Shown one piece after another: positions 46,037-58,135 of a stretch of 64,000 bases of DNA. This DNA is from Congeria kusceri (taxonomy: Eukaryota > Mollusca > Bivalvia > Myida > Dreissenidae), in assembly GCA_027627225.1 (NCBI GenBank), contig JAPFQT010000035.1, positions 783,501-847,500 on the forward strand. Reading direction: 5' to 3'. The position numbers and the translations under genes are program-made. Numbering within the stretch: position 1 is the stretch's first letter; every line of letters starts with the position of its first letter. The notes beneath the pieces are model-generated. The model worked only from the letters and a program-made list of their open reading frames with translations, ran no database searches and had not been told where the DNA came from.

Positions 46037-46367
46037 CACGCATTTGGACGGGCGTAGCTATGTTATTTTTTATCAAAACCCGGACGCGGGTCAGAACAAA
46101 TCGTGTTTACTTCGCAACAAAAAAAATGACAAAATCAATTAAAACCATTCAACTGGTATTATTTGGACTATCGTGCACGTGCTATCGCCGAGAAGCTTGT
46201 CGCTCGTGTACCAGCTATTTCAGACGTTTCAATCCAACACGTGACACGCAGCAGACGCGCAGACAACAATTCGTGCAGACGACAGTTCTAGAAACCAGAA
46301 GGAAGGATGTAGGCTACCGCGTAGAAGCGGAAGTTAGGGAGGCATCGGGAGTTTTGTCGCACAGGAG

Positions 46368-46682
46368 GCATGATCGTATTTTTCATTAATCATATTTTTC
46401 ACACACCTGTGAAGAAAAGGATCTAATTTGTTACATGTGTAAGTGTCAAGAATGTGATTGGCCAAAACGGTGTATCTTTGAGGATCACAGAAGAATCACA
46501 AACTAATAGGATTTCATTGCATATCAAAAATTGGGTGCGATAAAAACTTCACAGAACATGTCAAGAATAAGACTGTGCTGTGTAAAGAATAAGATCTCGA
46601 TTGTCACACTGGGAAGAATCGGATACTATTTTTCACAGATTTGTGAAAACTATGGTCCTGCAGCGCTATAGGACCTCCAGAG
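46368..46682. mobile_element. TIR element (TTTTTCACAAATCA family), reverse copy
   Basis: ATGATCGTATTTTTCATTAA, TCATATTTTTCACACACCTG at the left is answered by TTTTTCACAGATTTGTGAAA, ACTATGGTCCTGCAG at the right. CATTCTTGACACTTACACAT-type inner ends also pair. An open frame of 109 codons at 46060-46389 overlaps its start and is not supported. Confidence 0.68.
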
Positions 46683-46689
46683 TGCAGGG

Positions 46690-47110
46690 CCACGGGGTCG
46701 ACGGCTGCCCTTTTACATTGACAAATTAATAACAAAAAATACTTCGTAACATTTTAGATGATATGTGTATATTTCACATTAAGGGACAAAATAATGTGCA
46801 TGGAGTATGAAACAATGAACAGTAATTCCTGGTACATGTTATAAAGGCGCGTCAGATTAAACAGATTTTCCCACACGACGAAAAATTGCCAATACATTTA
46901 AAAGAATCATTTTAACTTTGTACATGACGAATGTCAGATTGATAAACGTGCAACATTCATACACTGAGTGTGTAATTTCCAGACGACAGCCATAATTATG
47001 TTGATAAAAAATCCCCTTATTGTAGGATGGAAATAGAGTGAATACCTTATTCGAAACAAATTGCATTCATTCGCTATAGAACATCTATTAATATACTTAA
47101 GAAATAATGT
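46690..47110. other. Non-coding DNA without recognised genes
   Basis: GAAACAAATTGCATTCATTC, GCTATAGAACAT at 47053 matches 36520 and marks the start of the large foldback copy. Nothing else seen. Confidence 0.35.
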
Positions 47111-47117
47111 TCGATTT

Positions 47118-48070
47118 AGAGTTGTTTATCGGCTAATAAACCACGATGTTGGGTTTTGATGCATAGGAATTAAACCACGAGGGCGTTAGAACGACACATC
47201 GTTGTTTATTAGCAGATAAACACAGATAATATGATGAATATTTCGATTCTAACATGACCTGGTAACATACTCCGCAATTACAATCCGAAATATATTTTAC
47301 AGTTCCGGACTATTTTTTCGGGTTGTTTATAGGTACCTTAGTTTAACAACGGTAAATATTGTACTTAGTCTAGTATAGAAAACACAGTTCGTGTCATGTT
47401 AGAACATTACTTTTACATAACTTGCTAATGTTTTTATTTCCGCTGTTTAAGTGAAATTGGACAGCAGTTTTAACATGACACGCGCAGTTTTCTATAGGCA
47501 AAGAAGAAAATATTTCGTTGTTAAATAGCCAATAAACTACTCGCAAAAGTCGTAAAATATACTTTGCATTGTAATTGCAGAATATGTTGTAATGTCATGT
47601 TAGAATCAAAATAATTTTCGCTTAATCGTTGTTTATCTGTAATAAACAACGATTTTTCGTTCAGATGCGCGAATATTCTATTCGATTAAATTTTCGATTT
47701 ATCGCTGTTTATCGGCCAATAAACAACGATTTGGAGTTCTGATGCGTAGGTATTAAACCACGAGGACGTTGTTTAATAGCCACGCATCAGAACGACAAAG
47801 AGTTGTTTATTGTCCGATAAACAATGATAATGCAAAAATTATTTCGATTCTAACATGAATTGACAAATATAATTGCAATTGTAATGAAAACTATATTTTT
47901 ATATGCTCCGCTCATAATCGGGACTTCTTTTTGCGTTTTTTATTGGGTAGTTTAACAACGATAATGTTGTTCTTTGTTTAGAGAAAAATAAGCGAGTAGC
48001 ATCAGAACTCGAAACCGTTTTTATTTACAGATAAACAACTCTAAATCACAAATTATTTCTATTTATGGCG
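47118..48070. repeat. Large nested foldback element, copy 2 (~1 kb)
   Basis: The same plan as 36585-37560: a hairpin head, a left arm (GATTCTAACATGACCTGGTA ... GTTTAACAACGGTAAATATT ... TATAGAAAACACAG), a palindromic centre GCTGTTTAAG..TTGGACAGC at 47442-47465, a reverse-complement arm (TTAACATGACACGCGCAG, TTTTCTATAGGCAAAGAAG) to about 47650, and hairpin modules to 48070. Confidence 0.82.
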
Positions 48071-48560
48071 CCAAACAACGTGTGACCAAACTTACCGAGA
48101 ATTTTCTCCACAGTTTATGCACCTATCAATGTTACAATATACTAATTCCAATCCTTATGTAATTTAATGTAAAAGCGATAACTTAAACCCAAAATAAATG
48201 CAACATTTTGCACATAGGGACCCTCGTAACCATACCCTTTCTTAAATAGCATTATAAGCTGAATTAATTTATGCAATAAAAATGGTATGTCATGTAATAT
48301 GTAAGAAAGAAATCGACACTACACAAAGATGACTGTTTTATCGCCATCTTTTTACCGGCTACTTTCTAGTTCAATGTAACCCGTCTCAGCGCAAGTGTCA
48401 TACTGTAGTCTCCAATCTTAAAACATATCAGTGATTATTAGTGCATACCAATGCTTACCCTAACAACATCCTGAAAAAAATATTAAAGCAAGTGTCTAAA
48501 TCTAAAAACATGTCTTCGAGTTAAGCTTGTTGATTTATTTATTTAGTGTAATGTGACCTC
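48071..48560. other. Non-coding DNA without recognised genes
   Basis: ATTTTCTCCACAGTTTATGC at 48108 parallels 37569. Near 48112, ATGCACCTATCAATGTTACA is a stray copy of the TIR seen at 5512. Otherwise nothing. Confidence 0.35.
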
Positions 48561-48562
48561 AA

Positions 48563-48870
48563 CATTTCCCCCCAGGGGGGGGGGAGGCGGGCAAACCCAG
48601 GGGAATTTGACTAATTGTATTTGGGGGGATATAATTCACCACCCTAGGGTCATGCATTTTTGTCTAAATCCCGTCAATGGGGATGCTAAATTGGTGCTTC
48701 AAATGGCCCGGGGGCCGATATTACCGGGATCTAAAATCTTAACTAAGTCTATTTCCCGGGACCCGGAATTATTCGGCGTGTCAATTTCCCGCCTGTCGGG
48801 AATTGCTTTCAGTCTAAAATCCCGTATATGCCCGCCGCTCCCCCCTGGGGAAAAATATTGATAGGTGCAT
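48563..48870. mobile_element. TIR element (TGCACCTATCAAT family), ~310 bp
   Basis: The left CATTTCCCCCCAGGGGGGGG and GAGGCGGGC are answered by the right GCCCGCCGCTCCCCCCTGGG and GAAAAATATTGATAGGTGCA. Inverse orientation to 5512-5848. The 102-codon open frame inside is a by-product. Confidence 0.75.
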
Positions 48871-48928
48871 TAAGTTTATACAATTGACTTACCGGTAGAG
48901 ATATATTTGACAGGTACATCAAAGATAA

Positions 48929-50138
48929 AATAAGAGGGCCAAATGGCCCCGGGTCGCTCACCTGAGTTGACTGAACCACAATAGCTCGTAAAAGGTTAAT
49001 AGCGTATTCAGAGATGTGACCACTGACAGCAATGTTTTTAGTGAATCAAAACAATTTGAAGTAATTTAATAAATGGTAGAAATATTTATGTGAAATTATG
49101 TCAAAATCCAGCAAGCAGTTTCAGACAAGAACATTTTCAAAATGAATGTCAACCAAGGAACATTTGTGCAAATTTATTTTGAAATTCCGGTCGGTGGTTT
49201 CTGACAAGAAGATTTTCAAAGTTTTCTATATAACATGTAAGGACAACTGCCCAATCCCTTGCCTGTCATAATTTTTACAAATCAAAATGATTTGAAGAAA
49301 TTTGGTAGAGGACCACCCAAGGAACATTTCTGTACAATTATTTTGAAATCCATTCAGCGGTGTCGGACAAGAAGTTTTTTTTTCAAGTTTTCTATATAGC
49401 CATAGAAGGGAAACTGCCACGATCCCCCAGTGGCCATGTTTTTTAACGAATCAAAATGATTTAAAGAAATTTGGTAGAGGGTCACCTAAGGGATATTTAT
49501 GTGAAGTTATTTTGAAATCTGGTCAGCGGTTTCTGAGAAGATTTTCAAAGTTTTGTATATAGCTATATAAGAAAAAAAATTCCCCAGCCCCTGGCGGTCT
49601 TTTTTTAACGAATCAAAATGATTTGAAGACATTTGGTAGAGGGTCACAAAAGGAACATTTATGTGAAATTATTTTGAAATCCGGCCAGCGGTTTGTGAGG
49701 AGAAGATTTTCACAGTTTTCTATATAGCTATATAAGTAAAACTGCACCACCCCCTAGCGGCCATGTTTTTTTACGAAATCAAAATAATTAGGAAAAAATT
49801 AGTAAAGGGTCACCCAAGGAACATTTCTGTGAACTTATTTTAAAATCCAAGCAGTGGTTTTGGACAAGAAGATTTTTTTAAGTTTTCCAGTTTTGTAAGT
49901 TTTTGGTTGCCATGGCAACCAGAGTTTTCTAGATATTCGAATGAATTGAAGGACTTTGTTAAAGAACCATCCCAGGAACTTTCCTGCTAAGTTTGCTTAA
50001 AATCCGCCAAGCGGTTTCAGAGAAGAAGTTGTTTAAAGTAAACATATTGGCGACGACGACGACGACGGACAACGACGACGACGGACAATGACTGACTAGA
50101 ATAGCTCACCCTTAAGCACTTTGTGCTCGGTGAGCTAA
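48929..50138. repeat. GCTCACCTGAG...GTGAGC element, ~7 internal units
   Basis: Starts AAGAGGGCCAAATGGCCCCG, GGTCGCTCACCTGAG. It contains about seven ~150-bp units with GATTTGAAGAAATTTGGTAG, AGGGTCACCTAAGGAACAT, TGAAATCCGGTCAGCGGTTT and AAGATTTTCAAAGTTTTCTA. It ends GACGACGACGACGGACAACG and AGCACTTTGTGCTCGGTGAG, CTAAC. The termini are inverted copies around GCTCACCTGAG. Confidence 0.8.
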
Positions 50139-50404
50139 CAACAACAACATATTATGGTAAAACACGTGACCATATGTTTTATGGAGAACTTAGTTTTGTA
50201 AATACCTCACCGTTCTTTCCGATTCGCGATTAAGGTTTTTTGTCAACATGTAAAAAAAATTTTTTAATTTACCGCAATATTTTATAGAGAGAACACAAAA
50301 TAATGCGTATGCGAAACATCTGTATAGCAATGACAACAATATATTTCCTGTATAATTCCGTGCAGTATTAAATGAAGAAGTACAAACATTAAAGGTGCTC
50401 ACTC

Positions 50405-50690
50405 GTGCTGGAAAATGTGACACAACCAAACAATGCAACGACGTGACACAACCAATCGACGCAACGACGTGACACACCAATAACCAAACGATACAACGAC
50501 GTGACACAACCAAACGATGCAACGACGTGACACCACCCAACAATGCAAGCACGTGACACAACCAAACGATGCAACCACGTGACACAACCAAACGATGAAA
50601 TGAAGTGACACAATCAAGCGATGCAACGACTTGACACAACCAAAAGATGCAACAATGGCACAACCAACCGATGTGACACAACCAAATAAT
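50405..50690. repeat. 26-bp satellite, array 3
   Basis: About 11 units of CAACGACGTGACACAACCAA + ACGATG, preceded by AAAGGTGCTCACTCGTGCTGG as in array 2. Minus-strand frames stay open; not coding. Confidence 0.9.
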
Positions 50691-50949
50691 AATAGTTAAT
50701 CGATTGAAATGTTTTCTTTGATTTCAGGTGAACTAATTATTTATTAAACAATCTTTTCATTGAATAATGGAACAAAGAGTATTTATTCAACCACACGAGC
50801 AATAATTTAAGGAACATTTTTATAATGGAGCAATAGAAAGAAAGCGGATAACCTCGCATATTAGCATATAATTATATACTCAACCCCAAAAAAGAAACAT
50901 GACACTTCATAATTTGATACATTCTTTTAAGTTAAACCGATTTTAAGCA

Positions 50950-51175
50950 AGTGCAGTAAAGAGTAACTCTGTTAAAATACAAAACAGAGTTATGGGGAAT
51001 GCTGCATCTGAAACTGGAGTTGGTGACAAAGGTATATTCCAAGTTTCAGGTGAATAACTAACTTACGATTCGTAGATTTGAAGGCATAAGACTTTATCTA
51101 AAACATTGACCAAAATTTAGACGCGTTAACCAGGGCGAGTAGGAAAGCTCACCAAATCTTCAAATATTCGAGCTA
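50950..51175. repeat. Single 'caaaacagagttatgggg' unit with tail
   Basis: AAATACAAAACAGAGTTATG, GGAATGCTGCATCTGAAACT, GTATATTCCAAGTTTCAGGT, ending GGAAAGCTCACCAAATCTTC, AAATATTCGAGCTAAT. A short member of the family at 62220-63072. Confidence 0.65.
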
Positions 51176-51334
51176 ATATCAGTGCTCCGGATAAGCTTTT
51201 GGACTTTGTGCAAATGTACGCTTACCTCTGCAAATTTGGGAGTAAATGTACACTCTCTAGAATTGGGGGGGTGGGTGGGGGTAAATGTACACTCTATGAA
51301 GGATTAGCGGGGATAAATTTGCATCCAATAATGC

Positions 51335-51622
51335 ATTACGATACTACTATTACTACTCTGTTGCTGCTGCTGGTACTACTACTGCTACTACTTATACTAC
51401 TTATACTACGTATACTACTTATACTACTACCTTCTTATACTACTACTACTGCTACTACTACTACTACTGCTACTGCTACTGCTACTGCTACTAGTACTAG
51501 TACTGCTACTACTAGTACTGATGCTGCTGCTGCTGCTACTGCTACTGCTACTGCTACTACTACTACTACAACTACTACTACTACTACTAGTTATAATAAT
51601 AATAATAATAATAATAATAACA
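51335..51622. repeat. (TAC/TGC)n and (AAT)n trinucleotide microsatellite
   Basis: About 290 bp of TACTACTGCTACTGC-type repeats ending in (AAT)n. The poly-Thr/Ala/Ser/Ile/Leu frames here on both strands are by-products. Confidence 0.9.
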
Positions 51623-51704
51623 GCAACACCATTTGAATACCATAATGGTACAATTGAGAATTCAGAACATTTAAAGACTGTTATTGCTGGAAATAACAAC
51701 TGCA

Positions 51705-51855
51705 CATTGAGGTAGGCATGCCTGTCCATATTGCACATTGAGGTAGGCATGCCTGTCCACATTGCACATTGAGGTAGGCATGCCTGTCCATATTGCACAT
51801 TGAGGTAGGCATGCCTGTCCATATTGCACATTGAGGTAGGCATGCCTGTCCATAT
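51705..51855. repeat. 31-bp minisatellite with internal palindrome, 5 copies
   Basis: The unit is TTGCACATTGAGGTAGGCAT + GCCTGTCCATA. AGGCATGCCT is a perfect palindrome in each unit. The copies are almost identical. Confidence 0.9.
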
Positions 51856-51988
51856 TTTATTTTTTTTCTTTCAGAACGAACATCGGAAAACATTGTGCGT
51901 AAATGTACACCCAATTCTATTGTTCTGTGCGTATTTTCAAATGTTCTGTGAGTAATTTACGCGTGTGCGCGCATTATCTGGGACTCTG

Positions 51989-52610
51989 GGCTAAAACAAC
52001 AATCATATAACTGTTTATAAAAGATGTTGGTTAAAAAAGATACATTCTTAGTAGCGAATATTACAGAAATAAATGGTTTAGTAAACGCATTTTTCTATGC
52101 TGAACTAAAATTTTACCCGTAAAATACACAAAATAAAAATAAATTATCATAAGCCAAATTAATTTATGTTGGTAAAATATTATTTTACTCAAGCAATATT
52201 TTAATTAATTTTGTATTCGCTGTTAAAACAATACGACTATATAATTTTATACAAATCTGAACTTCAAATGAATTTAGATTGTTTTGAAAGCATTAACACT
52301 AAATAGTATAATCAGGTCGCTTAGCCTAAGGGAAGCAACTGCTGCAAGGAACTCACCACGAAGTAACATTGAGTTGTCTTCCGTGCTATTTAGGTAGTGC
52401 GTTCGCCAACACAATATTAAAGTAAAGAGCCGTATTATAATATTATAATACCTGCATTGTTTTTATTTTTATGACATTTTATTATTTTCCATAATTTGCT
52501 TGACTGTTCAATTATGAGTTAGTTACTAGCAGGCATTACTTTTATTGCTGTTAAACAAAGTGCAACGTTTTATCGAAAACGCATCGGGTAATACGATGAA
52601 GTCGTAGGAA
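51989..52610. other. Non-coding DNA without recognised genes
   Basis: GGAAGCAACTGCTGCAAGGA ... GAGTTGTCTTCCGTGC at about 52331-52386 resembles GGAAGCCACTGCTGCCTGGA ... AGTTGTCTCCCTTGC at 63447-63502, a short dispersed repeat. Nothing coding. Confidence 0.4.
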
Positions 52611-52965
52611 TTAAAGGAACAGTTCACAGTTTTTGGTTGTGAGAAATAGTTATCAAACACTGACTTTTGTTTGTCCTATAATATATTTATTGTTCATATT
52701 TCACAATTTGGAATGCACATTGATCGTGCAAAGTTAAACGTTTGACGAATATTTGTTATTTTTTGAGGATAATTTGCTACCTGGTAGACATAGCCTAGTA
52801 ATTTTTTGCACAAAAAGGCAGAACAAATATCAACATAATTATGTTTTGCAACCAAAACAGAATAACAGACAAACGTTTTGATACGCAGATTCTACAAATT
52901 TCTGTTTTGAAATTCCCTTTTTGAGAATTATTGTCCAACCCTAAACTACGAAACTGTCCCTTTAA
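52611..52965. mobile_element. Non-autonomous TIR element (TTAAAGGAACAGTT family), ~355 bp
   Basis: TTAAAGGAACAGTTCACAG at the left and CGAAACTGTCCCTTTAA at the right are inverted copies. The interior is AT-rich without an open frame. The ends resemble those of the element at 61149-63412. Confidence 0.7.
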
Positions 52966-53377
52966 ATCGATATATACGAATTAATTAAACGTGACATTTA
53001 ACGGCATAACATGAATTATCTAAGGAGTTGTTAATGTCATTTTAAACTATGATGTGACATTTGGTGAATGTGTATTTGTTGTTGTTTGTCTGCGAAATCT
53101 CACTGATTAAAAACTCCAGCAAATCAAACCCCAAATAAAACTGTATAAACTGCAATTACCTATGCTTAGGCAGTATTGCCTACATGTATTGTATATGGAC
53201 ACTATTAAACAACAGCCCCAATGCAGTTGACTCACAGATCATACGAGGTACGTACATGTGTATATTAATTGTAGTAGTACAGTGCTTGTTCTTCCATACT
53301 CGTACAGACAATTTGACATCACCATAAACTGCTGACATTACAATTTGACAAACAAACTTTTTGCGACGTAAAGTAAA

Positions 53378-54515
53378 GACAAGAGGGCCACGATGGCCCT
53401 AGGTCGCTCACGTGAGTTTAAGGCATCCCAGTTTTGACCCCAGGGGCATAATTTGAACAATCTTTGTACTAGACTGGTATGCAATGTTACATACCAAATA
53501 TGAAACCACTGAGATTTACGGTTTCACAGGAGAAGATTCTTGAAGTAATTTTGCTAGTGAAGTCTATACAAACAATGTGACCCCCGGGGCGTGGCCAGTT
53601 TTGACCCCAGGGCATCATTTGAACAATCTTTGTAGAAGACCCCTATACAATGTTACCAACCAAATAACAAACCTCTGGGCCTCTGCGGTTTCAGAGAAGA
53701 AAATTTTCAAAGTCATTCAGCTATTGAAGTCTATAAAAACAATGTGACCCCGGGGCGTGGCCAGTTTTTACCCCAAGGGCATAATTTGAACAATCTTTGT
53801 AGAGGACCAATATGCAATGTTACATACCAAATATGAGACGATTTTTGCAGTAATTTTGCTATTTAAGTCTATATAATCCATGTGACCCCGGGGCGTGGAT
53901 AGTTTAAACCCCAGGGGTATCCATTTGAACAATTTTTGTAGAGGACCCCTTTACAATGTTACCATCCAAATACCAAACTTCTCGACCTTGCGGTTTCGGA
54001 GGAGAAGACCTTTAGCTATTTAAGTCTATAGAAACAATGTGACCCCCAGGGCGTGGCCAGTTTTGACCCCAGGGCATCATTTGAACAATCTTTGTATAGG
54101 ACCACAATACAATGTTACCAACCAAATACCAAACCTCTAGGCCCTGCGGTTTCAGAGGAGAAGACTTTAAGTCATTTTGCTATACAAGTCTATATAAACC
54201 ATGTGACCCCTGGGGCGTGGTAAGTTTTGACCCCAGGGGCATCATTTGAACAATCTTTGTAAAAGACCACTAGAGGATGCCAAATACCAAATATGAAAGC
54301 TCTGAGCTATGCAGTTTAAGATGAGATTTTTTTTAAAGTTTTCACTTTTTAAATATATTTTTAGCTCTGGTGACCTACATATGCAGCGGACCAAACGATT
54401 TGAACAATTTTGAAAGAGGGTCACCAATGATTATTCCTGTGAAGTTTGGTGAAAATCTGCCCAGCGGTTTAGGAGATGTTGTTTGAATGATTACGCTGTG
54501 CTCAGGTAAGCTAAA
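53378..54515. repeat. GCTCACGTGAG...CTCAGGTAAGC element, ~7 internal units
   Basis: Starts ACAAGAGGGCCACGATGGCC, CTAGGTCGCTCACGTGAG. Units of ~150 bp contain CCCCGGGGCGTGGCCAGTTT, GACCCCAGGGGCATAATTTG, AACAATCTTTGTAGAGGACC and TACCAAATATGAAACC. It ends GCCCAGCGGTTTAGGAGATG and GCTGTGCTCAGGTAAGCTAA. Same end structure as 48929-50138, different internal unit. Confidence 0.8.
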
Positions 54516-54802
54516 AAGTGTTAATGATGTGCACGATTTTAGATACAACACTTCATCAATGTTAACGAATCGTCATATATACATATAACGGCAAAGCAAA
54601 AGAGGTGTGTGCAAAAAATATGCGTAAAACACAAATATTATAAAATCCCCGTATTCGTTTAACTGTTTTCGTATTCTTGTCGATATACTGTTCCTTTAAA
54701 TTACACATGCACGAAATATCGTTGCATTTGAACAACAATAAATAACTATCGAATCAACATGCGTACATGGTTTAACAGCAGCGGGACAAGCGTCAATATA
54801 AC

Positions 54803-55060
54803 CGTCTCCATAGCCTAGTGATTAGGGCGTTCGCATACGGAGCGGGAAGTCGAAGGTTCGTGTCTCGCCCAGGGCTTGTTCTGATATGGCCGGTTGTCTA
54901 CCCAGCAGCCAGTTAAATCGAAGGGTACCGATTGCCTTTCTGCCAAGCGCCCGTCATATAGGATAGGAATTGGGAGTAAAGGTGTTTATCAGTAACGGAG
55001 TTTCTTAAGTAAAAACTGGATGGCCTTTAATCGCTAGATGTGATACAGTAATACAAACAC
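54803..55060 (+). mobile_element. tRNA-derived SINE, single box A copy
   Basis: CCGTCTCCATAGCCTAGTGA, TTAGGGCGTTCGCATACGGA, GTCGAAGGTTCGTGTC, then TTCTGATATGGCCGGTTGTC, AGGGTACCGATTGCC and TATAGGATAGGAATTGGGAG. Same family as 14385 and 24246 but diverged, without the doubled box A. Confidence 0.8.
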
Positions 55061-55114
55061 TTTACTTTAATTTATAGAAGTCAACATAACAGGAAACATG
55101 CGCACCATGACAGT

Positions 55115-56700
55115 TTATCCAACCAAGCGACACAACAGCGTAAGACAACCAGGCGATACAACAGCGTAAGACAACCAGGCGATACAACAGCGTAACACAA
55201 CCAGGCGATACAACAGCGTAAGACAACCAGGCGATACAACAGCGTAACACAACCAGGCGATACAACAGCGTAAGACAACCAGGCGATACAACAGCGTAAG
55301 ACAACCAGGCGATACAACAGCGTAAGACAACCAGGCGACACAACAGCGTAAGACAACCAGGCGACACAACAGCGTAAGGCAACCAGGCGACACAACGACG
55401 TAACACAATCAGGCAACACAACAGCGTAAAATATTCAGGCGACACAACAGCGTAACGCAATCAGGCGACACAACAGCGTAAAACAATCAGGCGACAAAAC
55501 AGCGTAACACAACCAGCCAACACAACAGCGTAAAACAACCAAGAGACACAACAGCGTAACATAACCCAGCGACACAACAGCGTAACACAACCTGGCGACA
55601 CAGCAGCATAAACCAACCAGGCGACACAACAGCGCAACACAATCAGGCGACACAACAGCGGACCATAACCAGGCGACACAACGACGGAACACAACCAAGC
55701 GACACAACGACGTTACACAACCAATCGATACAACAACATAAAACAACCAAGCGAGACAACATCGTAACACAACAAAGCGACACAGCAGCGTAAAACAACC
55801 AAGCGACACAACAGCGTTGCACAATAAGGCGACAAAACGACGTAACACAACTAGGCGACACAACGACGTAACTCAACCAGGCGACACAACAGCATAACAC
55901 AACCAAGCGACACAACAACGATAACCAACCAGGCGACACAACAACGGAACACAGCCAAGCGACACAACGATGGGACTCAACCAAGAGACATAACGGCCGG
56001 ACACAACAAAACGACACGACGATGGGTCTCAACCAAGAGACACAACGACAGAACTCAACTAAGAGAAACAACAACACAACGACTGAACTCAACCAAATGA
56101 CAAAACGACGGAAAACAATCGACACAAAGGCTAAACACAACAAAGCGACACAAGGGCCGGACACAACCAAGCGACACAACGACGGAATTCAACGAAGAGA
56201 CACAACGAGAGAAGTCAACCAGGCGTCACAACAACGGGATACATCCACGCGACACAACGACGGAACACAACCAAGCGAAACAACGACGGAACTCAACCAA
56301 GCAAAACAACGACGGAACACAACCAAGCAACACAACGACGGAAGTCAACCAAGCGCCACACCAACCGAATACATCCAAGCGTCACAACGACGGAACTCAA
56401 CCAAGCGACACAACAATGGAACACAATCAGGCGACACAACGACGGAACACAGCCAAGGACACAAAGCCCGGACACAGCCAAGCGAAACAACGACGGAACT
56501 CAACCAAGCGAAACAACGACGGAATACAACCAAGCAACACAACGACGGAAGTCAACCAAGCGCCACACCAACCGAATACATCCAAACGTCACAACGACGG
56601 AACTCAACCAAGCGACACAACAATGGAACACAATCAGGCGACACAACGACGGAATACAGCCAAGCGACACAACGACGGGCCAGACACAATTATGCGACAT
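55115..56700. repeat. 26-bp satellite, array 4 (~60 copies, two subfamilies)
   Basis: Left half: CAACAGCGTAAGACAACCAG + GCGATA. Right half from about 55670: CAACGACGGAACACAACCAA + GCGACA. A ~170-bp block near 56280-56450 is repeated at about 56485-56650. The open frames of up to 226 codons on plus and 178 on minus are by-products. Confidence 0.93.
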
Positions 56701-56934
56701 AACGTTTCATGAACCTAGCTTGTGCACATGTTGAGTTATCAAAGGATCAAGGCTTTCACTGACAGACGGACGGACGGTCCACTATGACTTCAGATTGTTT
56801 TTACAATGCTCACTTTCTTCGTTGAATTTTACAACATCATTATCATACACGAAATAAAGTTGCAGAATGATTATTTCTATGTGCTCAATTACCATAACTT
56901 TTGTTCCAATATCATCATGTCGCAGTGATGTAAT

Positions 56935-56990
56935 TTATGTGATATCCGCCTTTCGACCGGAAGATCGTGAGTTTGATTCCTACTCCGGCA
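56935..56990 (+). pseudogene. tRNA-like relic
   Basis: GTGATATCCGCCTTTCGACC, GGAAGATCGTGAGTTTGATT, CCTACTCCGGC resembles the anticodon and T arms of a tRNA with a box-B-like GAGTTTGATTCC. The 5' half is not recognisable. Probably a SINE or tRNA remnant. Confidence 0.4.
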
Positions 56991-57544
56991 GCCTTCGAAT
57001 TATCTTACTTAAAACTCAACGCGTAGTGGTTCTTCCCAGGAAACGGACTTGAAAGTGTCTCAAAATTCATTTGAATTTCGACACTCGATCTTTAATATCT
57101 AAATGTAATTTTAAACTAAACTTGACAGTCCATAATGACATTAAATTTTGTTTGTACAATGCTGACTTTCTTTGTGAATGTTTTTTCCAATTAAAATCAG
57201 CATAGGAGAAAAAAGCAGAGTAACTCTTGTTGTTGTACAAATACTTGTGTTGCCAAAGCAACCACAATTTCGTAAGACGTAGAGGGAAAACAATGTGTAT
57301 TATCACCTCATTGCTCACTCATTAAACACATCAAGTTATTGCAGGATCTACATTTTCTCGGAGAAAGAGACAGTTATTACTTCTGGGGCCATATTCCAGA
57401 GAAACACCTTAAGTAGAATCCTATCCTTATATCACCATTTTTCATTAATTCCACGAAATTGGCTTAGTATGTATTAATTTTCAATTTATTATAAATTATT
57501 GTTTACACAACTGTAAAGGAACTCATAAATTTAAAATGCTGTAT

Positions 57545-58135
57545 ATAAAACAAGAGCTGTTTGTGAAAAAAGTAATGCCCCCTCTAGGTTAAAATGGCTA
57601 AGAAGGCTAATTTAGATAATCAAGGGCCATAACTCCACAGATACTTCGATGATTTGGTTAATTATCTAACTTTACGGAGATAATACGCCTACAAAGATTT
57701 TAACGAAGTTTGGTGAAGATCGGCTATGAACTGTCGGATTTAGAGAATATAAACGGCTAAAAAGGCAAATTTTAGATCATTCAATGACCATAACTCCGCA
57801 ATTCCAGGGCCGATTTGGCTGATTATTGAACTTGATCAGATATTATTATAACAAACATGTTCATGAAGTTTGGTTAAGATAGGATGAAAGCTGTTGGACT
57901 TAGAAAGCCAAAACGACTAAAAAGGCCAATTTCAGATAATTCAAGGACAATAACTAAAAAATGTCTGTGGTAATTTGGCCGATAATTGAACATGACCTAC
58001 CGTAGACCGTATATATTATTATTAGGGATGTCAACGAATAATAGAATATTCGAATATTAAATACCGAAAGACAGTCCGACAGACTTTAGCAAGCCATCTT
58101 CGAAGGATGGGGGGGGGGGGGGGTCATAATAATAG
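57545..58135. repeat. Internally tandem 'ccataactccacaattcctgg' element, copy 2
   Basis: Starts ACAAGAGCTGTTTGTGAAAA, AAGTAATGCCCCCTC. It has three ~150-bp units with GGGCCATAACTCCACAGATA and GAAGTTTGGTGAAGATCGG, and ends GACAGTCCGACAGAC and CATCTTCGAAGGATGGGGGG. Confidence 0.78.

Larger units (their letters stand above)
51180..51988. mobile_element. TIR element (GTGCTCC..ATAAGC family), long copy
   Basis: Ends AGTGCTCCGGATAAGCTTTT and GCGCATTATCTGGGACTCT. The sub-terminal repeats GGAGTAAATGTACACTCTCT and TTGTGCGTAAATGTACACCC match 11294-11763. The interior is an (ACT)n microsatellite and a 31-bp minisatellite, absent from the short copy. Confidence 0.72.

Noticed and set aside
46060..46389. 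109-codon Arg-rich frame
   Set aside because: It runs into the TIR element at 46368 and shows no recognised motif or splice-consistent neighbours.
51199..51843. Poly-Thr/Ala, poly-Leu and poly-Ser/Ile frames
   Set aside because: Products of the (TAC/TGC)n microsatellite and the 31-bp minisatellite.
56022..56702. 226-codon Thr/Asn/Gln/Arg-rich plus-strand frame
   Set aside because: The complementary reading of the same 26-bp array; repeat-derived, with no start context or domain.
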